Assembly: GCF_000373565.1 (NCBI RefSeq)
Contig: NZ_KB891798.1
Location: 62,206 to 126,205 of the forward strand
Direction of reading: 5' to 3'
DNA: 64,000 bases
From: Streptomyces sp. HmicA12
GTDB lineage: Bacteria; Actinomycetota; Actinomycetes; Streptomycetales; Streptomycetaceae
Made by a program: the position numbers and the translations under genes. The notes under the pieces are model-generated. The model was not told the DNA's origin. It saw only the letters and a list, made by a program, of their open reading frames with translations, and made no database searches. Below are positions 29,131-37,095 of this stretch, piece after piece (within the stretch, counting starts at the first letter, position 1; every line of letters begins with the position of its first letter).

Positions 29131-30846
29131 ATGAGCTCCAGTGGAGCAGGCCCGACAACGCAGCTCTGTGACGACCAAATCGCAGTGGTGACGGTGGACG
29201 CGGTCGGCACCGTGCTGGCCCACAACGAGCGGGCCGGGGCGTTACTGATGCGGGTCAGGGCCGGTGTGGCGTTCGGTGAGATCGCCCCCTCCTGGCTCGC
29301 CGAGGCACACCGGCTGCGGGTCGCCGGCGATGCGGGGGAGGAGCCGCCGCTGTGGGCGGCGGGGTGGATCGGCGGACGGTGGGTGAGGGCGCTGGCCGGA
29401 CCGGACACGGGCGGTGCGGTGACCTGGTGGCTGATCGGTGACGACAAGCCGGACGGCGCCACCGGCGGCCTGGACGCCACCACGGGTGAACTGAACGGCA
29501 GCGGCGGCGGTCCGGCCGGTCCCGCCGGCGAACGGAGCCGCACCGCCGAGGAGTTGGCGCGCGAGCGGGCGAGAGTCGGACTGCTGCGGGAGGTGTCGTA
29601 CGAGCTGCAGGGGGCCCCGAACGTCGAGCAGTGCCGGGCGGCGATCGTGCGGAGGGCGGCGCTCCACCTGGCCGACACGGCGGTCCTGGTCTCCGCGGGC
29701 GACGGGCGCACCTTCCCGGTGACCCGCTGCGCCAACGGCAAAGCGGTGACCCAGGAACGGATCGCACTGGATCCCGGCCGGGTGCCGGGCCTGGCCGAGG
29801 CGCTGCGGGGACTGCCCGTCGTGGCCTCGGACTGGATCGACCCTCGTCAACTCCCGCGCTGGACGATGCCCGACGACTCCGCGGACGGCGCCACCGAGGT
29901 CGGGGCGCTGATGGTGGTGCCGCTGGCGGGGCACGGCGCGCGCACCGGAGCCCTGATCCTGCTCCGCCACCGCCCGGCGACGTTCACCGCCGCCGAGGAG
30001 TCCTTCGCCGCGCTCTTCGCCGCGCGCGCCGGCGCGGCACTGTCTCTCGCCCAGATCCACGCCCACCAGGCGCAGGTCGCCGCGGTGCTGACCCGTGGAC
30101 TGCTGCCGCCGGTCCTGGGCCGGGTGCACGGGATCGACTTCTCCGGGCGCTACCGCGCCGCGGGAGCGGGGGAACGCGTCGGCGGCGACTTCTACGACGT
30201 CTATCCCGCGGACACGTCGGCAGCCGAGTCCGTCGCGGTCCTGGGTGACGTGTGCGGCAACGGGCTGGAGGCAGCCGTCGTCACCGGAGCCATCCGCACC
30301 TCCCTGCGGGCGCTGCTGCCGTTCGCCGCCGACCACAGTCGTCTGCTCACCCTCCTCAACACCGCACTGCTGCCCACGCACCAGACGCCCTTCGTCACCC
30401 TCGTCCTCGTCTCCGCGCGGCGCCGCGGCAGGCGGGTCCGGCTGCGGATCTCGAGCGCTGGCCACCCCACCCCGCTGATCGTGCGTACCAGCGGCCGGGT
30501 CGAAGAGGCCCCGACGGCGGGCACGTTGATCGGTGCGGTCGCCGACCTGGAGTTCGTCACCGCCGAGGTCACCCTGCGCCCGGGGGAGACCTGCCTGCTC
30601 TACTCCGACGGGATCACCGAGGCACGCGGCGGGCCGCTGGGCGAGTCGATGTTCGGCGAGGACCGGCTGCGCACCGTGCTGGCGCAGTGCGCCGGGACGC
30701 CGGCCGAGGTGGTCACCGAACGCGTCCAGATGATCGCGGAGCAATGGGTGGGTGAGGGCAGCCACGACGACATGGCCCTCCTCGCGATCGGCGCACCCCG
30801 GAACACCCCTTCGACACCTGTGCACGAGAAAGACCAGAGAAGGTGA
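29131..30846 (+). CDS. PAS/GAF-containing SpoIIE-type PP2C phosphatase
   Basis: 571 residues from ATG 29131; GTG 29068 and GTG 29110 in the same frame are possible and none has a strong ribosome site. A PAS-like N-terminal region (AVVTVDAVGTVLAHNERAG) is followed by a short coiled linker. A GAF domain (about 155-310) and a C-terminal PP2C domain (about 335-555) come next. The PP2C domain has metal-site motifs GGDFYDVY, LGDVCGNGLEAA, SAGHPTPL and YSDGITEARGG. Such proteins dephosphorylate anti-sigma-factor antagonists in partner-switching control. The stop lies 5 bases before the cobalamin-binding gene, so the two are probably co-expressed and act together. Confidence 0.85.
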   Translation: MSSSGAGPTTQLCDDQIAVVTVDAVGTVLAHNERAGALLMRVRAGVAFGEIAPSWLAEAHRLRVAGDAGEEPPLWAAGWIGGRWVRALAGPDTGGAVTWWLIGDDKPDGATGGLDATTGELNGSGGGPAGPAGERSRTAEELARERARVGLLREVSYELQGAPNVEQCRAAIVRRAALHLADTAVLVSAGDGRTFPVTRCANGKAVTQERIALDPGRVPGLAEALRGLPVVASDWIDPRQLPRWTMPDDSADGATEVGALMVVPLAGHGARTGALILLRHRPATFTAAEESFAALFAARAGAALSLAQIHAHQAQVAAVLTRGLLPPVLGRVHGIDFSGRYRAAGAGERVGGDFYDVYPADTSAAESVAVLGDVCGNGLEAAVVTGAIRTSLRALLPFAADHSRLLTLLNTALLPTHQTPFVTLVLVSARRRGRRVRLRISSAGHPTPLIVRTSGRVEEAPTAGTLIGAVADLEFVTAEVTLRPGETCLLYSDGITEARGGPLGESMFGEDRLRTVLAQCAGTPAEVVTERVQMIAEQWVGEGSHDDMALLAIGAPRNTPSTPVHEKDQRR

Positions 30847-30851
30847 ACCGC

Positions 30852-31922
30852 ATGAGCGGTGGCAAGGACACATACCCCTCCGCCGAGTCACGTGAACAAC
30901 TGTGGCAGGCACTCATCGACGGCGACGAGACCCGCGCCGTCACCGTCGTGCGCCGCGCGCTCGACACAGGTGCGGCGGAGCGGGTCCTGCTCGAACTGAT
31001 CGCACCGGCCCAGGAACGGGTGGGCCTGGCCTGGGCGGCCAACGACATCACGGTGGCACAGGAACACGCGGCGACGTCGATCAGTGAGCGGTGCGTCGCG
31101 GCCGTCGCCGACGCCACCGCGCCCTCCCTCGAGGACGCCGTCGCGGGCCGGGTCCTGGTGGCGTGTGTCGACGGCGAGTGGCATGCCCTGCCCGCGCGTC
31201 TGGTCAGCGAGGTGCTGCGGCTGCGGGGCTGGCGTGTCGACTATCTCGGCGCGCAGGTGCCCACCGAGCATCTGATCGCGCACGTGCACCGCACCGGCGC
31301 CCAGGCGGTGCTGCTGTCCTCGTCGATCCCGACCCTGCTGCCCGGCGCCCACCAGGCGATCGGTGCCTGCCGGAGCGTCGGGGTCCCGGTTCTCGCCGGA
31401 GGAGCGGCGTTCGGTCCGCAGGGGCGCTACGCCCGGCTGTTGCGGGCCGAGTGGGCCAAGGACGCCTCGGCCGCGGCGGCTCTGCTCGGCCGGAACCCGA
31501 CGCGGACCCGTGCGCAAGCGGTCCGCCTGCCCGAGCAGGATCTGCCGCACCTGAACGACCAGGAGTACACCATGGTCTGCAAGACCAAGCCGCAGCTGGT
31601 CAAGCAGACCCTCGTCGACGTGGAGGAGGGTTTTCCCGCGATGCGCCACTACAGCGCGTTTCAGCTGGACCGTACCGTCGAGGACATCGACTTCGTCGTC
31701 AGCTACCTCGCCACCGCCCTCTACGTCGACGACGCCGGCCTGTTCCACCGGTTCATCACCTGGACCGCGGACATCCTGGCCGCCCGCGGCGTCCCGCCGT
31801 GGTGTCTGCTCCCCGCCCTGGAGTCGCTGCTGACCCAGCTCAAGGACTTTCCCCGGGCGACGGGCATCCTCGGCGCCGCCCGCCACCTCCTCACGCCTCC
31901 CGGGCCCGCACAACTCGCCTGA
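30852..31922 (+). CDS. Cobalamin-binding protein with CarH-like photoreceptor motifs, no DNA-binding domain
   Basis: 356 residues. ATG 30852 is preferred to GTG 30843 because AGAGAAGG ends nine bases before it. A four-helix cap region (about 10-95) contains W61-x9-E71-H72, and the Rossmann-like B12 domain (about 98-205) contains E109-x-H111. These are the motifs that CarH-type photoreceptors use to hold adenosylcobalamin, with the second His as the lower ligand. No MerR-type helix-turn-helix precedes them. Residues about 215-356 form an extra helical domain (DIDFVVSYLATALYVDD). Paired with the phosphatase, it may sense light or B12 and act by protein contact, as AerR does in other bacteria. 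The sensing role is inference. Confidence 0.8.
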   Translation: MSGGKDTYPSAESREQLWQALIDGDETRAVTVVRRALDTGAAERVLLELIAPAQERVGLAWAANDITVAQEHAATSISERCVAAVADATAPSLEDAVAGRVLVACVDGEWHALPARLVSEVLRLRGWRVDYLGAQVPTEHLIAHVHRTGAQAVLLSSSIPTLLPGAHQAIGACRSVGVPVLAGGAAFGPQGRYARLLRAEWAKDASAAAALLGRNPTRTRAQAVRLPEQDLPHLNDQEYTMVCKTKPQLVKQTLVDVEEGFPAMRHYSAFQLDRTVEDIDFVVSYLATALYVDDAGLFHRFITWTADILAARGVPPWCLLPALESLLTQLKDFPRATGILGAARHLLTPPGPAQLA

Positions 31923-33446
31923 TCACACCGTGCGTCGTGGCCTTCGGGGGGACGACGGCGTCGGCGGCCCGACCACGATGTCCCGCTTGAGGATCTTGCC
32001 GGTCGCCCCCTTGGGGAGAGCCTCGACGAGGCGTACGATCCGCGGGTACTTGTAGGCGGCCACCCGCTGTCGTACGTAGTCCCGCAGCTCGCCCGCCGTG
32101 ACGCGCGTCCCGGCCTTGCGCACCACCACGGCGGCGACCTCCTCACCGCGCTCCGGGTCGGGCACCCCCACCACCGCGGCCTCCGCGACGTCCGGGTGCC
32201 CGTACAGGACCTCCTCGATCTCGCGCGGACAGACGTTGTAGCCGCCGCGTATGACGAGGTCCTTCTTGCGGTCGACGACGTAGTAGTAGCCGTCCTCGTC
32301 GACCCGGGCGAGATCGCCGCTGTGGAACCAGCCGTCCCGGAAGGCGTCCGCGGTGGCGTCCGGCCGGTTCCAGTACCCCTTCATCACGTTCTCGCCGCGG
32401 ATCACCAACTCGCCCACCTCGCCCGGGCCGACCACCGAACCGTCGTCCGCGACCAGCCGCACCTCGACCCCGCGGACGGGGCGCCCGACGGAACCGGGCC
32501 TGCGCGGCTCGTCCGGCGCATTGAAGCAGGCCACCGGCGACGTCTCCGAGAGTCCGTACCCCTCCAGGACGGTGACCCCCAGTTCCCGCTCGACGGCGTG
32601 CAGCAGCTCGACGGGCAGTGAGGCGCCGCCCGAGACGGCCAGCCGCAGCCGTGGCAACGCGCGCCCGATTCCTTGGCGGAGCAGCGCGCCGTACATCGTG
32701 GGGACGCCCAGGAAGACGCTCACGTCGTCACGGCGCACCGTCGCCAGGGCCTCGGCGGCGTCGAAGCGCGGCAGCAGGGACAGGCCGGCGCCCGAGGCGA
32801 CCGCGGTGTTCAGGGCGCAGGTCTGGCCGAACGCGTGGAACAAGGGCAGACCGCCGAAGAGGACGTCGTCCGGGCCCACGTCGAGCAGCGTCCGCGCCGT
32901 CGTCAGCGCGTTGCCGACGAGGTTGCGGTGCGTCAGTTCCGCTCCTTTCGGAGTGCCCGTCGTGCCGGACGTGTACAGGATGACCGCGGTGTCGTCGTCG
33001 GCGGCGCCGGGAGTCCCGGTCAGGGGCGGGAACGCCTTCAGCGACGCGGCGAACGTCGCGGGATCGGCGACCAGACACTCCGCCCCGACCCGGACCGCGG
33101 CCGCTCCGGCCTCGTCCGAGCAGGAAGGGGAAGCGACCAACAGGCGGGCACCGCAGTCGCGCAGCACGAACTCCATCTCGCCCGACTTCAGCAGGGGATT
33201 CACCGGGACGACCACGCCACCGGCGCGCAGGACGCCGTAGTACACGACGGGAAACTCGGCGACATTGGGCAGAGCCACCGCGACCCGGTCCCCTGCCCGC
33301 AGCCCCTTGGTGCGCAGCAGCGCCGCGAGTCGGCCGGTCAGCTCGCCGAGCCGGGCGTACGTGAGCAGGGTCGCGCCCTGCCGCACGGCCGTCCGGTCAG
33401 CGTGGTGTCGGACGGATCGGGCCAGGAGTGCGGGCAGATCGGTCAT
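31923..33446 (-). CDS. AMP-forming acyl-CoA synthetase (long-chain fatty acid-CoA ligase-like)
   Basis: 507 residues from ATG at 33446 with AAGGA just upstream. The ANL-family motifs are intact: P-loop YTSGTTGTPKGAELTH, GYGLSETSP, the hinge and YYVVDRKKDLVIRGG, and the C-terminal catalytic Lys in LPKGATGKILKRD. It activates a carboxylic acid as the adenylate and then the CoA thioester. Its start lies 50 bases inside the 3' end of the upstream dioxygenase gene, so both are on one transcript. The acid substrate is unknown; no carrier-protein domain is attached. Confidence 0.85.
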   Translation of the reverse strand: MTDLPALLARSVRHHADRTAVRQGATLLTYARLGELTGRLAALLRTKGLRAGDRVAVALPNVAEFPVVYYGVLRAGGVVVPVNPLLKSGEMEFVLRDCGARLLVASPSCSDEAGAAAVRVGAECLVADPATFAASLKAFPPLTGTPGAADDDTAVILYTSGTTGTPKGAELTHRNLVGNALTTARTLLDVGPDDVLFGGLPLFHAFGQTCALNTAVASGAGLSLLPRFDAAEALATVRRDDVSVFLGVPTMYGALLRQGIGRALPRLRLAVSGGASLPVELLHAVERELGVTVLEGYGLSETSPVACFNAPDEPRRPGSVGRPVRGVEVRLVADDGSVVGPGEVGELVIRGENVMKGYWNRPDATADAFRDGWFHSGDLARVDEDGYYYVVDRKKDLVIRGGYNVCPREIEEVLYGHPDVAEAAVVGVPDPERGEEVAAVVVRKAGTRVTAGELRDYVRQRVAAYKYPRIVRLVEALPKGATGKILKRDIVVGPPTPSSPRRPRRTV

Positions 33447-34515
33447 GCGGATTCCTTGTCGTGGGAGTCGTGGGAGTCGTGGGAGTCGTGCGCGTCGTGG
33501 GCTTGTGCGAGGTGATGACGTCCAGCGGCGCGACCCCGCCGCGCGCACCGCCGGAGAAGTACGCGTCGCCCCAGAACGCCTCCGGCAGGGCGCGAGGTCG
33601 GTGCGGTGTCAGCCACAACCGGAGGGCCTGTGGGCCCCGTTCGGTACACGGGCCGTTCGCGAACCCGGCGTCGGAGTGCAGGACCGCGTGATTGTTGAGG
33701 AGGAGCAGGTCCCCCGCGTGGAGGGCGATGTCGAGTCGGAGTTCCGGGTCGGCCGCTGACGCGTCGATGAGGTCGAACAGCTCCCGGTCGTCGGGGTCCG
33801 GGCGCGGCGCTCCGGGCAGGTGCCGGGCCGATTCCAGGCGGCGCCGGTCGTAGCGCAGGCTGAGCCGTCCCCCGGCGCGGTGCGCGAGCGGCACCGCATG
33901 CCAGGGGAGGTCCTCGGGGGACTGTTCACCGTGCCGGTCGAGGTGATGCGTGCGGTAGAGGCCGTCGACCAGCTCGGGCCGACGTGCGAGGACCGTGTTG
34001 TGGACCGCCGCCGAACTGGCCAGCCGCATGCGTCCCGGAGCGCCGGACGTACGCAGGCACAGCAGGGCGAGCATGTCGGCGTCGTCGGTGTGGAACGCCT
34101 GGGGGCCCAAGTCCGCCGGCCGGTACGGCAGATGGCCGAGCATGTGCCCGGTCGCGTTCTGCGACACCGGGACGCCGAGGTGCCGGCCCAGACCCCAGAG
34201 GAGAACGGCGGCCGCCGCGGGGCCGTACCGCTCGACCGGCAGGCCACGTACCAGAACGAAACCCCGGCCGGTCTCCAACTCGGCCGCGACGCGGGCGAGA
34301 TCGGCTGTCAGTGACGGTACGGGGAACCGGTCGGCGCTCACCTTGAGCAGGGGCGTGCCCCGTGCGCGTACCGACCGCACGGCGGCGTCGAGCTCGTCAC
34401 GCTGATCCGGTCCCGGGCGCAGCACCCAGGAACGGGACCGCGCCAGGTCCCGGCCCTGCCACACGGCCGGGCCGGTACAGGGACGACGTAGATCCTCCGA
34501 AGACTTCCCGCGCAC
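33397..34515 (-). CDS. TauD/clavaminate synthase-like Fe(II)/2-oxoglutarate dioxygenase
   Basis: 372 residues. GTG at 34515 is chosen because an AGGAGA site (34522-34527) lies six bases upstream; TTG 34572 would add 19 residues. The iron site is H142-x-D144 (HTDDAD) with the distal His in a segment such as LNNHAVLHSD and the Arg in RLWLTP. The enzyme would hydroxylate or oxidise a small molecule using 2-oxoglutarate. Its tail is unusual: a Thr/Pro repeat (TTPTTPTTPTT) encoded by 9-base tandem repeats, running into the start of the acyl-CoA synthetase. The pair may process one substrate. Confidence 0.8.
   Translation of the reverse strand: MRGKSSEDLRRPCTGPAVWQGRDLARSRSWVLRPGPDQRDELDAAVRSVRARGTPLLKVSADRFPVPSLTADLARVAAELETGRGFVLVRGLPVERYGPAAAAVLLWGLGRHLGVPVSQNATGHMLGHLPYRPADLGPQAFHTDDADMLALLCLRTSGAPGRMRLASSAAVHNTVLARRPELVDGLYRTHHLDRHGEQSPEDLPWHAVPLAHRAGGRLSLRYDRRRLESARHLPGAPRPDPDDRELFDLIDASAADPELRLDIALHAGDLLLLNNHAVLHSDAGFANGPCTERGPQALRLWLTPHRPRALPEAFWGDAYFSGGARGGVAPLDVITSHKPTTRTTPTTPTTPTTRNPHDRSARTPGPIRPTPR
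33461..33496. repeat. 9-bp tandem repeat GTGGGAGTC (3 perfect copies plus 1 variant)
   Basis: Perfect copies start at 33461, 33470 and 33479; a variant (GTGCGCGTC) starts at 33488. They encode the Thr-Thr-Pro tail of the dioxygenase on the minus strand and lie just upstream of the acyl-CoA synthetase ribosome site. Copy number could vary by slippage without breaking either frame, because the unit is three codons. Confidence 0.85.
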
Positions 34516-34578
34516 CAGACATCTCCTGTATCTGCTTTCTCCGCCGACGATTTCCACAGCGGTCAGGGACAACAGATC

Positions 34579-34680
34579 TGTTTCGTCAGTGAATTGAGTG
34601 AGACGGTTTGCTGAGTGAGACGGTGTATTCAGTCAGGCCGCCAATCGGGCGAGGCCGTGAATTGGGTGAGAGCGTGAATT
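34579..34680. repeat. Six degenerate 17-bp tandem repeats in divergent promoter region
   Basis: Units begin at exactly 17-base steps: 34579, 34596, 34613, 34630, 34647 and 34664. The best-conserved form is GAGTGAGACGGTGAATT. The units at 34596 and 34613 share their first 12 bases. The units at 34647 and 34664 share 14 of 17. They fill the gap between the minus-strand dioxygenase and the plus-strand AraC gene and lie in non-coding DNA. A 17-base period does not keep a helical face, so either a multimeric regulator array or simple repeat decay is possible. They are candidate operators for the adjacent AraC protein. Confidence 0.7.
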
Positions 34681-34798
34681 CCGCCGGATTCTCGTGCAAG
34701 CTCGGCGGTGGTGACACGCTAGGTCACGGCCCGACGGATCGCTTGACCTGACGGGACAGGTGACTTATCAGTGTGGGACAGAGACTTGGAGAGCGCCG

Positions 34799-35818
34799 AT
34801 GAAGCCGCTGGTCCGCAACGCAGCCCTGAGCAGCTACGTGGAGCTCAGTCAGTCCCTCGGCATCGACCCGCGCGGCCTGATGAAGCGTGTGGGGCTCGAT
34901 CCCGTCGGGCTCGCCGTCCAGGACCGGTGGATATCCGGCGCCGCCGTGACCGAGCTGCTCGAACTCTCCGCCGCGGCCGCGCACCGCGAGGAGTTCGGCG
35001 TGCTCCTGGCCGAGCGCCGCCGCTTCTCCAACCTCGGGCCCATCAGCCTCGTCCTGCGCGAGGAGCCCGATGTGCGCAGCGCCATCGCGCTCCTGGTGCG
35101 CCATGAGCACATGGTCAACGAGATGCTGCACAGCCGGCTCACCGAGGCGAACGGGTTCGCGACGGTCAAGGTGGGCCTGGAGCCCGGTGAGACGCGCGAG
35201 ACCCGGCAGGCCGTGGAACTGGCCGTCGGCGCGTTCCACGGTTTTCTGCGGGTGTTCCTCGGCGCCCGATGGCAGCCGGTCTCCGTGTGTTTCACCCACG
35301 GCGCACCCCGCGACACGGCCGCGCACCGGCGCCTCTTCGGGCCGGTCGTCGAATTCGACCGGGACTTCAACGGCATCGTTTTCTACGCCGCCGAACTCGA
35401 TACCCCCAATCCGATGTCGGACCCCCTGCTGCGCGGTTATGCCCGCCGGTACTTCGAGTCCCTCGCGGTCGCCGAGGACGCCACCGAACGGGACCGGGTG
35501 CGGGAACTGATCGAGGTCCTGCTGCCCACCGGGCGCTGCTCGATCGAACAGGTCGCGGGCAGCCTCGGTGTCGACCGCAGGACCGTCCACCGGCATCTGG
35601 CCGCGTCCGGCGAGACGTTCTCCTCGCTCGTCAACGCGACACGTACCCAGCTCGCCGAGCAGCTCGTGGCGAACCCGCGCCGCTCCCTGACGGAGATCTC
35701 CGGACTCCTCGGCTTCTCCGCGCCGAGCGCCTTCTCCCGCTGGTTCCGCGACCAGTTCGGCACCAGCGCACGCGACTGGCGGCGGAAGCGGTCCGCCGAG
35801 GGGTCCGTCCCCGAGTGA
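34799..35818 (+). CDS. AraC family regulator with arabinose-binding-like N-terminal domain (OruR type)
   Basis: 339 residues from ATG 34799, behind GGAGAG. The N-terminal domain (about 15-205) is the PF12625-like type seen in ornithine and carnitine catabolism regulators. The C-terminal AraC/XylS domain (about 235-335) has the two helix-turn-helix units (IEQVAGSLGVDRRTVHRHL and LTEISGLLGFSAPSAFSRWF). Flanked by a minus-strand dioxygenase/ligase pair and a plus-strand catabolic operon, it is the obvious regulator of both. Likely sites are the 17-bp repeats upstream and the dyad at 35839. The inducer is unknown. Confidence 0.85.
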   Translation: MKPLVRNAALSSYVELSQSLGIDPRGLMKRVGLDPVGLAVQDRWISGAAVTELLELSAAAAHREEFGVLLAERRRFSNLGPISLVLREEPDVRSAIALLVRHEHMVNEMLHSRLTEANGFATVKVGLEPGETRETRQAVELAVGAFHGFLRVFLGARWQPVSVCFTHGAPRDTAAHRRLFGPVVEFDRDFNGIVFYAAELDTPNPMSDPLLRGYARRYFESLAVAEDATERDRVRELIEVLLPTGRCSIEQVAGSLGVDRRTVHRHLAASGETFSSLVNATRTQLAEQLVANPRRSLTEISGLLGFSAPSAFSRWFRDQFGTSARDWRRKRSAEGSVPE

Positions 35819-35838
35819 ACCGAGGAGCCTGTCCCCAA

Positions 35839-35857
35839 GTGACAAGTCTCCTGTCAC
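35839..35857. promoter_or_regulatory. Inverted repeat GTGACA-N7-TGTCAC upstream of catabolic operon
   Basis: A perfect six-base inverted repeat with a seven-base centre lies in the 194-base gap before the keto-acid cleavage gene. A related half-site (GGACAGGTGAC) occurs at 34754-34764, before the AraC gene. It is well placed to be an operator controlling the operon at 36013-42791. Confidence 0.45.
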
Positions 35858-36012
35858 CTCGGGTAAAGCGCGACGCGTAACCCGCTCTTAACGTGGCCGT
35901 ACCGCAAGGGACACCGCGGACCCGTCCGCCAATTCCCTTGTGATGGCCATGAGTTGGGCCGCACTGCCTGCCTGGCCGACCGCCCGACGCTTCGCGTACC
36001 AGGAGATGACCC

Positions 36013-37071
36013 ATGCACTTCCTCGACGACTCCCTGCTGCCCGAGAACCAGGAGAAGCTGGTGATCCAGGCCGCGCCCTACGGCCCGGAATGGCTCCCCG
36101 GCGACGCCGACGACCTGCCCCTGACCATGGACGAGCACGTGCAGGCGGCGGTCGACTGCCACAACGCGGGCGCCACCGTGCTCCACATCCACGTACGGGA
36201 ACTGGACGGGCACGGCTCCAAGCGGATGTCCATGTTCAACGAACTGATCGGCCGGCTTCGCGAGGCCGTCCCCGACATGGTGCTGCAGATCGGCGGCTCC
36301 ATCTCGTTCGCCCCCGAGGACGAGGGCGCCGAGGCGAAGTGGCTCAGCTACGACACCCGCCACCTCCTCGCCGAACTCGACCCGCGCCCCGACCAGGTGA
36401 CCATCGCCATCAACACCAGCCAGATGAACATCGTCGAGATCATGACCGACGACGACCTGGCCGGCACCTCCATCGCCAAGCCCGACTACTACCAGGCCTA
36501 CCGCGACATGGTCGTCGAGGCAGGACCGGACTTCTACCTCGAACACCTCGAGCGGCTGCACGCGAACGACATCCAGCCGCACTTCCAACTCGCCACCCTG
36601 GCCCAGCTGGAGACCGTCGAGCGCCTCATCCGCAGCGGCGTGTACACCGGCCCGCTCGTCCTCAACTACGTGGCGATCGGCGGCGGTTTCGCCGGACGCC
36701 ACCCGGCCGACCTCGTCGAGTTCGTCCGCCGCGTCCCCGACGGAGCCGTCCTCACCGTCGAGTCGTCGATGCGTGCCGTCGCCCCCATGAACGCCATCGC
36801 CATCGCCCTCGGTGTCCACGTGCGCGTCGGCAACGAGGACAACCTGTGGGCCCGCAAGGGCGAGCCCATGAGCTCCGTACGCCAGGTCGAGCAGATGGTC
36901 ACCCTCGCCGACACCCTCGGCCGCGACGTCGCGAGCGGCGCCGAGGCCAAGGAGATCTACCACATCGGCGAGTACTACACGGACACCGACCAGACCCTCG
37001 CCCGGCTCGGCATGGTGCCGAACCGGCGGCCCGGACAGCGCGGCTTCATGCTGCGCGACACCGCCCGCTGA
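36013..37071 (+). CDS. Beta-keto acid cleavage enzyme (BKACE, 3-keto-5-aminohexanoate cleavage family)
   Basis: 352 residues, ATG preceded by AGGAGATG. TIM-barrel BKACE motifs are present: metal-binding H58-x-H60 in HIHVRE, followed by the loop GSKRMSMFNEL, then IGGGFAG and the C-terminal ALGVHVRVGNEDN. The family condenses a beta-keto acid with acetyl-CoA, giving an acyl-CoA and acetoacetate (for example 3-dehydrocarnitine to betainyl-CoA). The operon ends with acetoacetyl-CoA synthetase, matching that product. The residues that fix the substrate cannot be read with confidence. Confidence 0.88.
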   Translation: MHFLDDSLLPENQEKLVIQAAPYGPEWLPGDADDLPLTMDEHVQAAVDCHNAGATVLHIHVRELDGHGSKRMSMFNELIGRLREAVPDMVLQIGGSISFAPEDEGAEAKWLSYDTRHLLAELDPRPDQVTIAINTSQMNIVEIMTDDDLAGTSIAKPDYYQAYRDMVVEAGPDFYLEHLERLHANDIQPHFQLATLAQLETVERLIRSGVYTGPLVLNYVAIGGGFAGRHPADLVEFVRRVPDGAVLTVESSMRAVAPMNAIAIALGVHVRVGNEDNLWARKGEPMSSVRQVEQMVTLADTLGRDVASGAEAKEIYHIGEYYTDTDQTLARLGMVPNRRPGQRGFMLRDTAR

Positions 37072-37095
37072 TCCCCGTAGGAGAAGAGCATCCCC

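Noticed and set aside
31923..34515. Non-ribosomal peptide or polyketide cluster based on the AMP-ligase and dioxygenase
   Set aside because: The ligase has no carrier-protein domain and no condensation, ketosynthase or thioesterase module is near. A catabolic role fits better.
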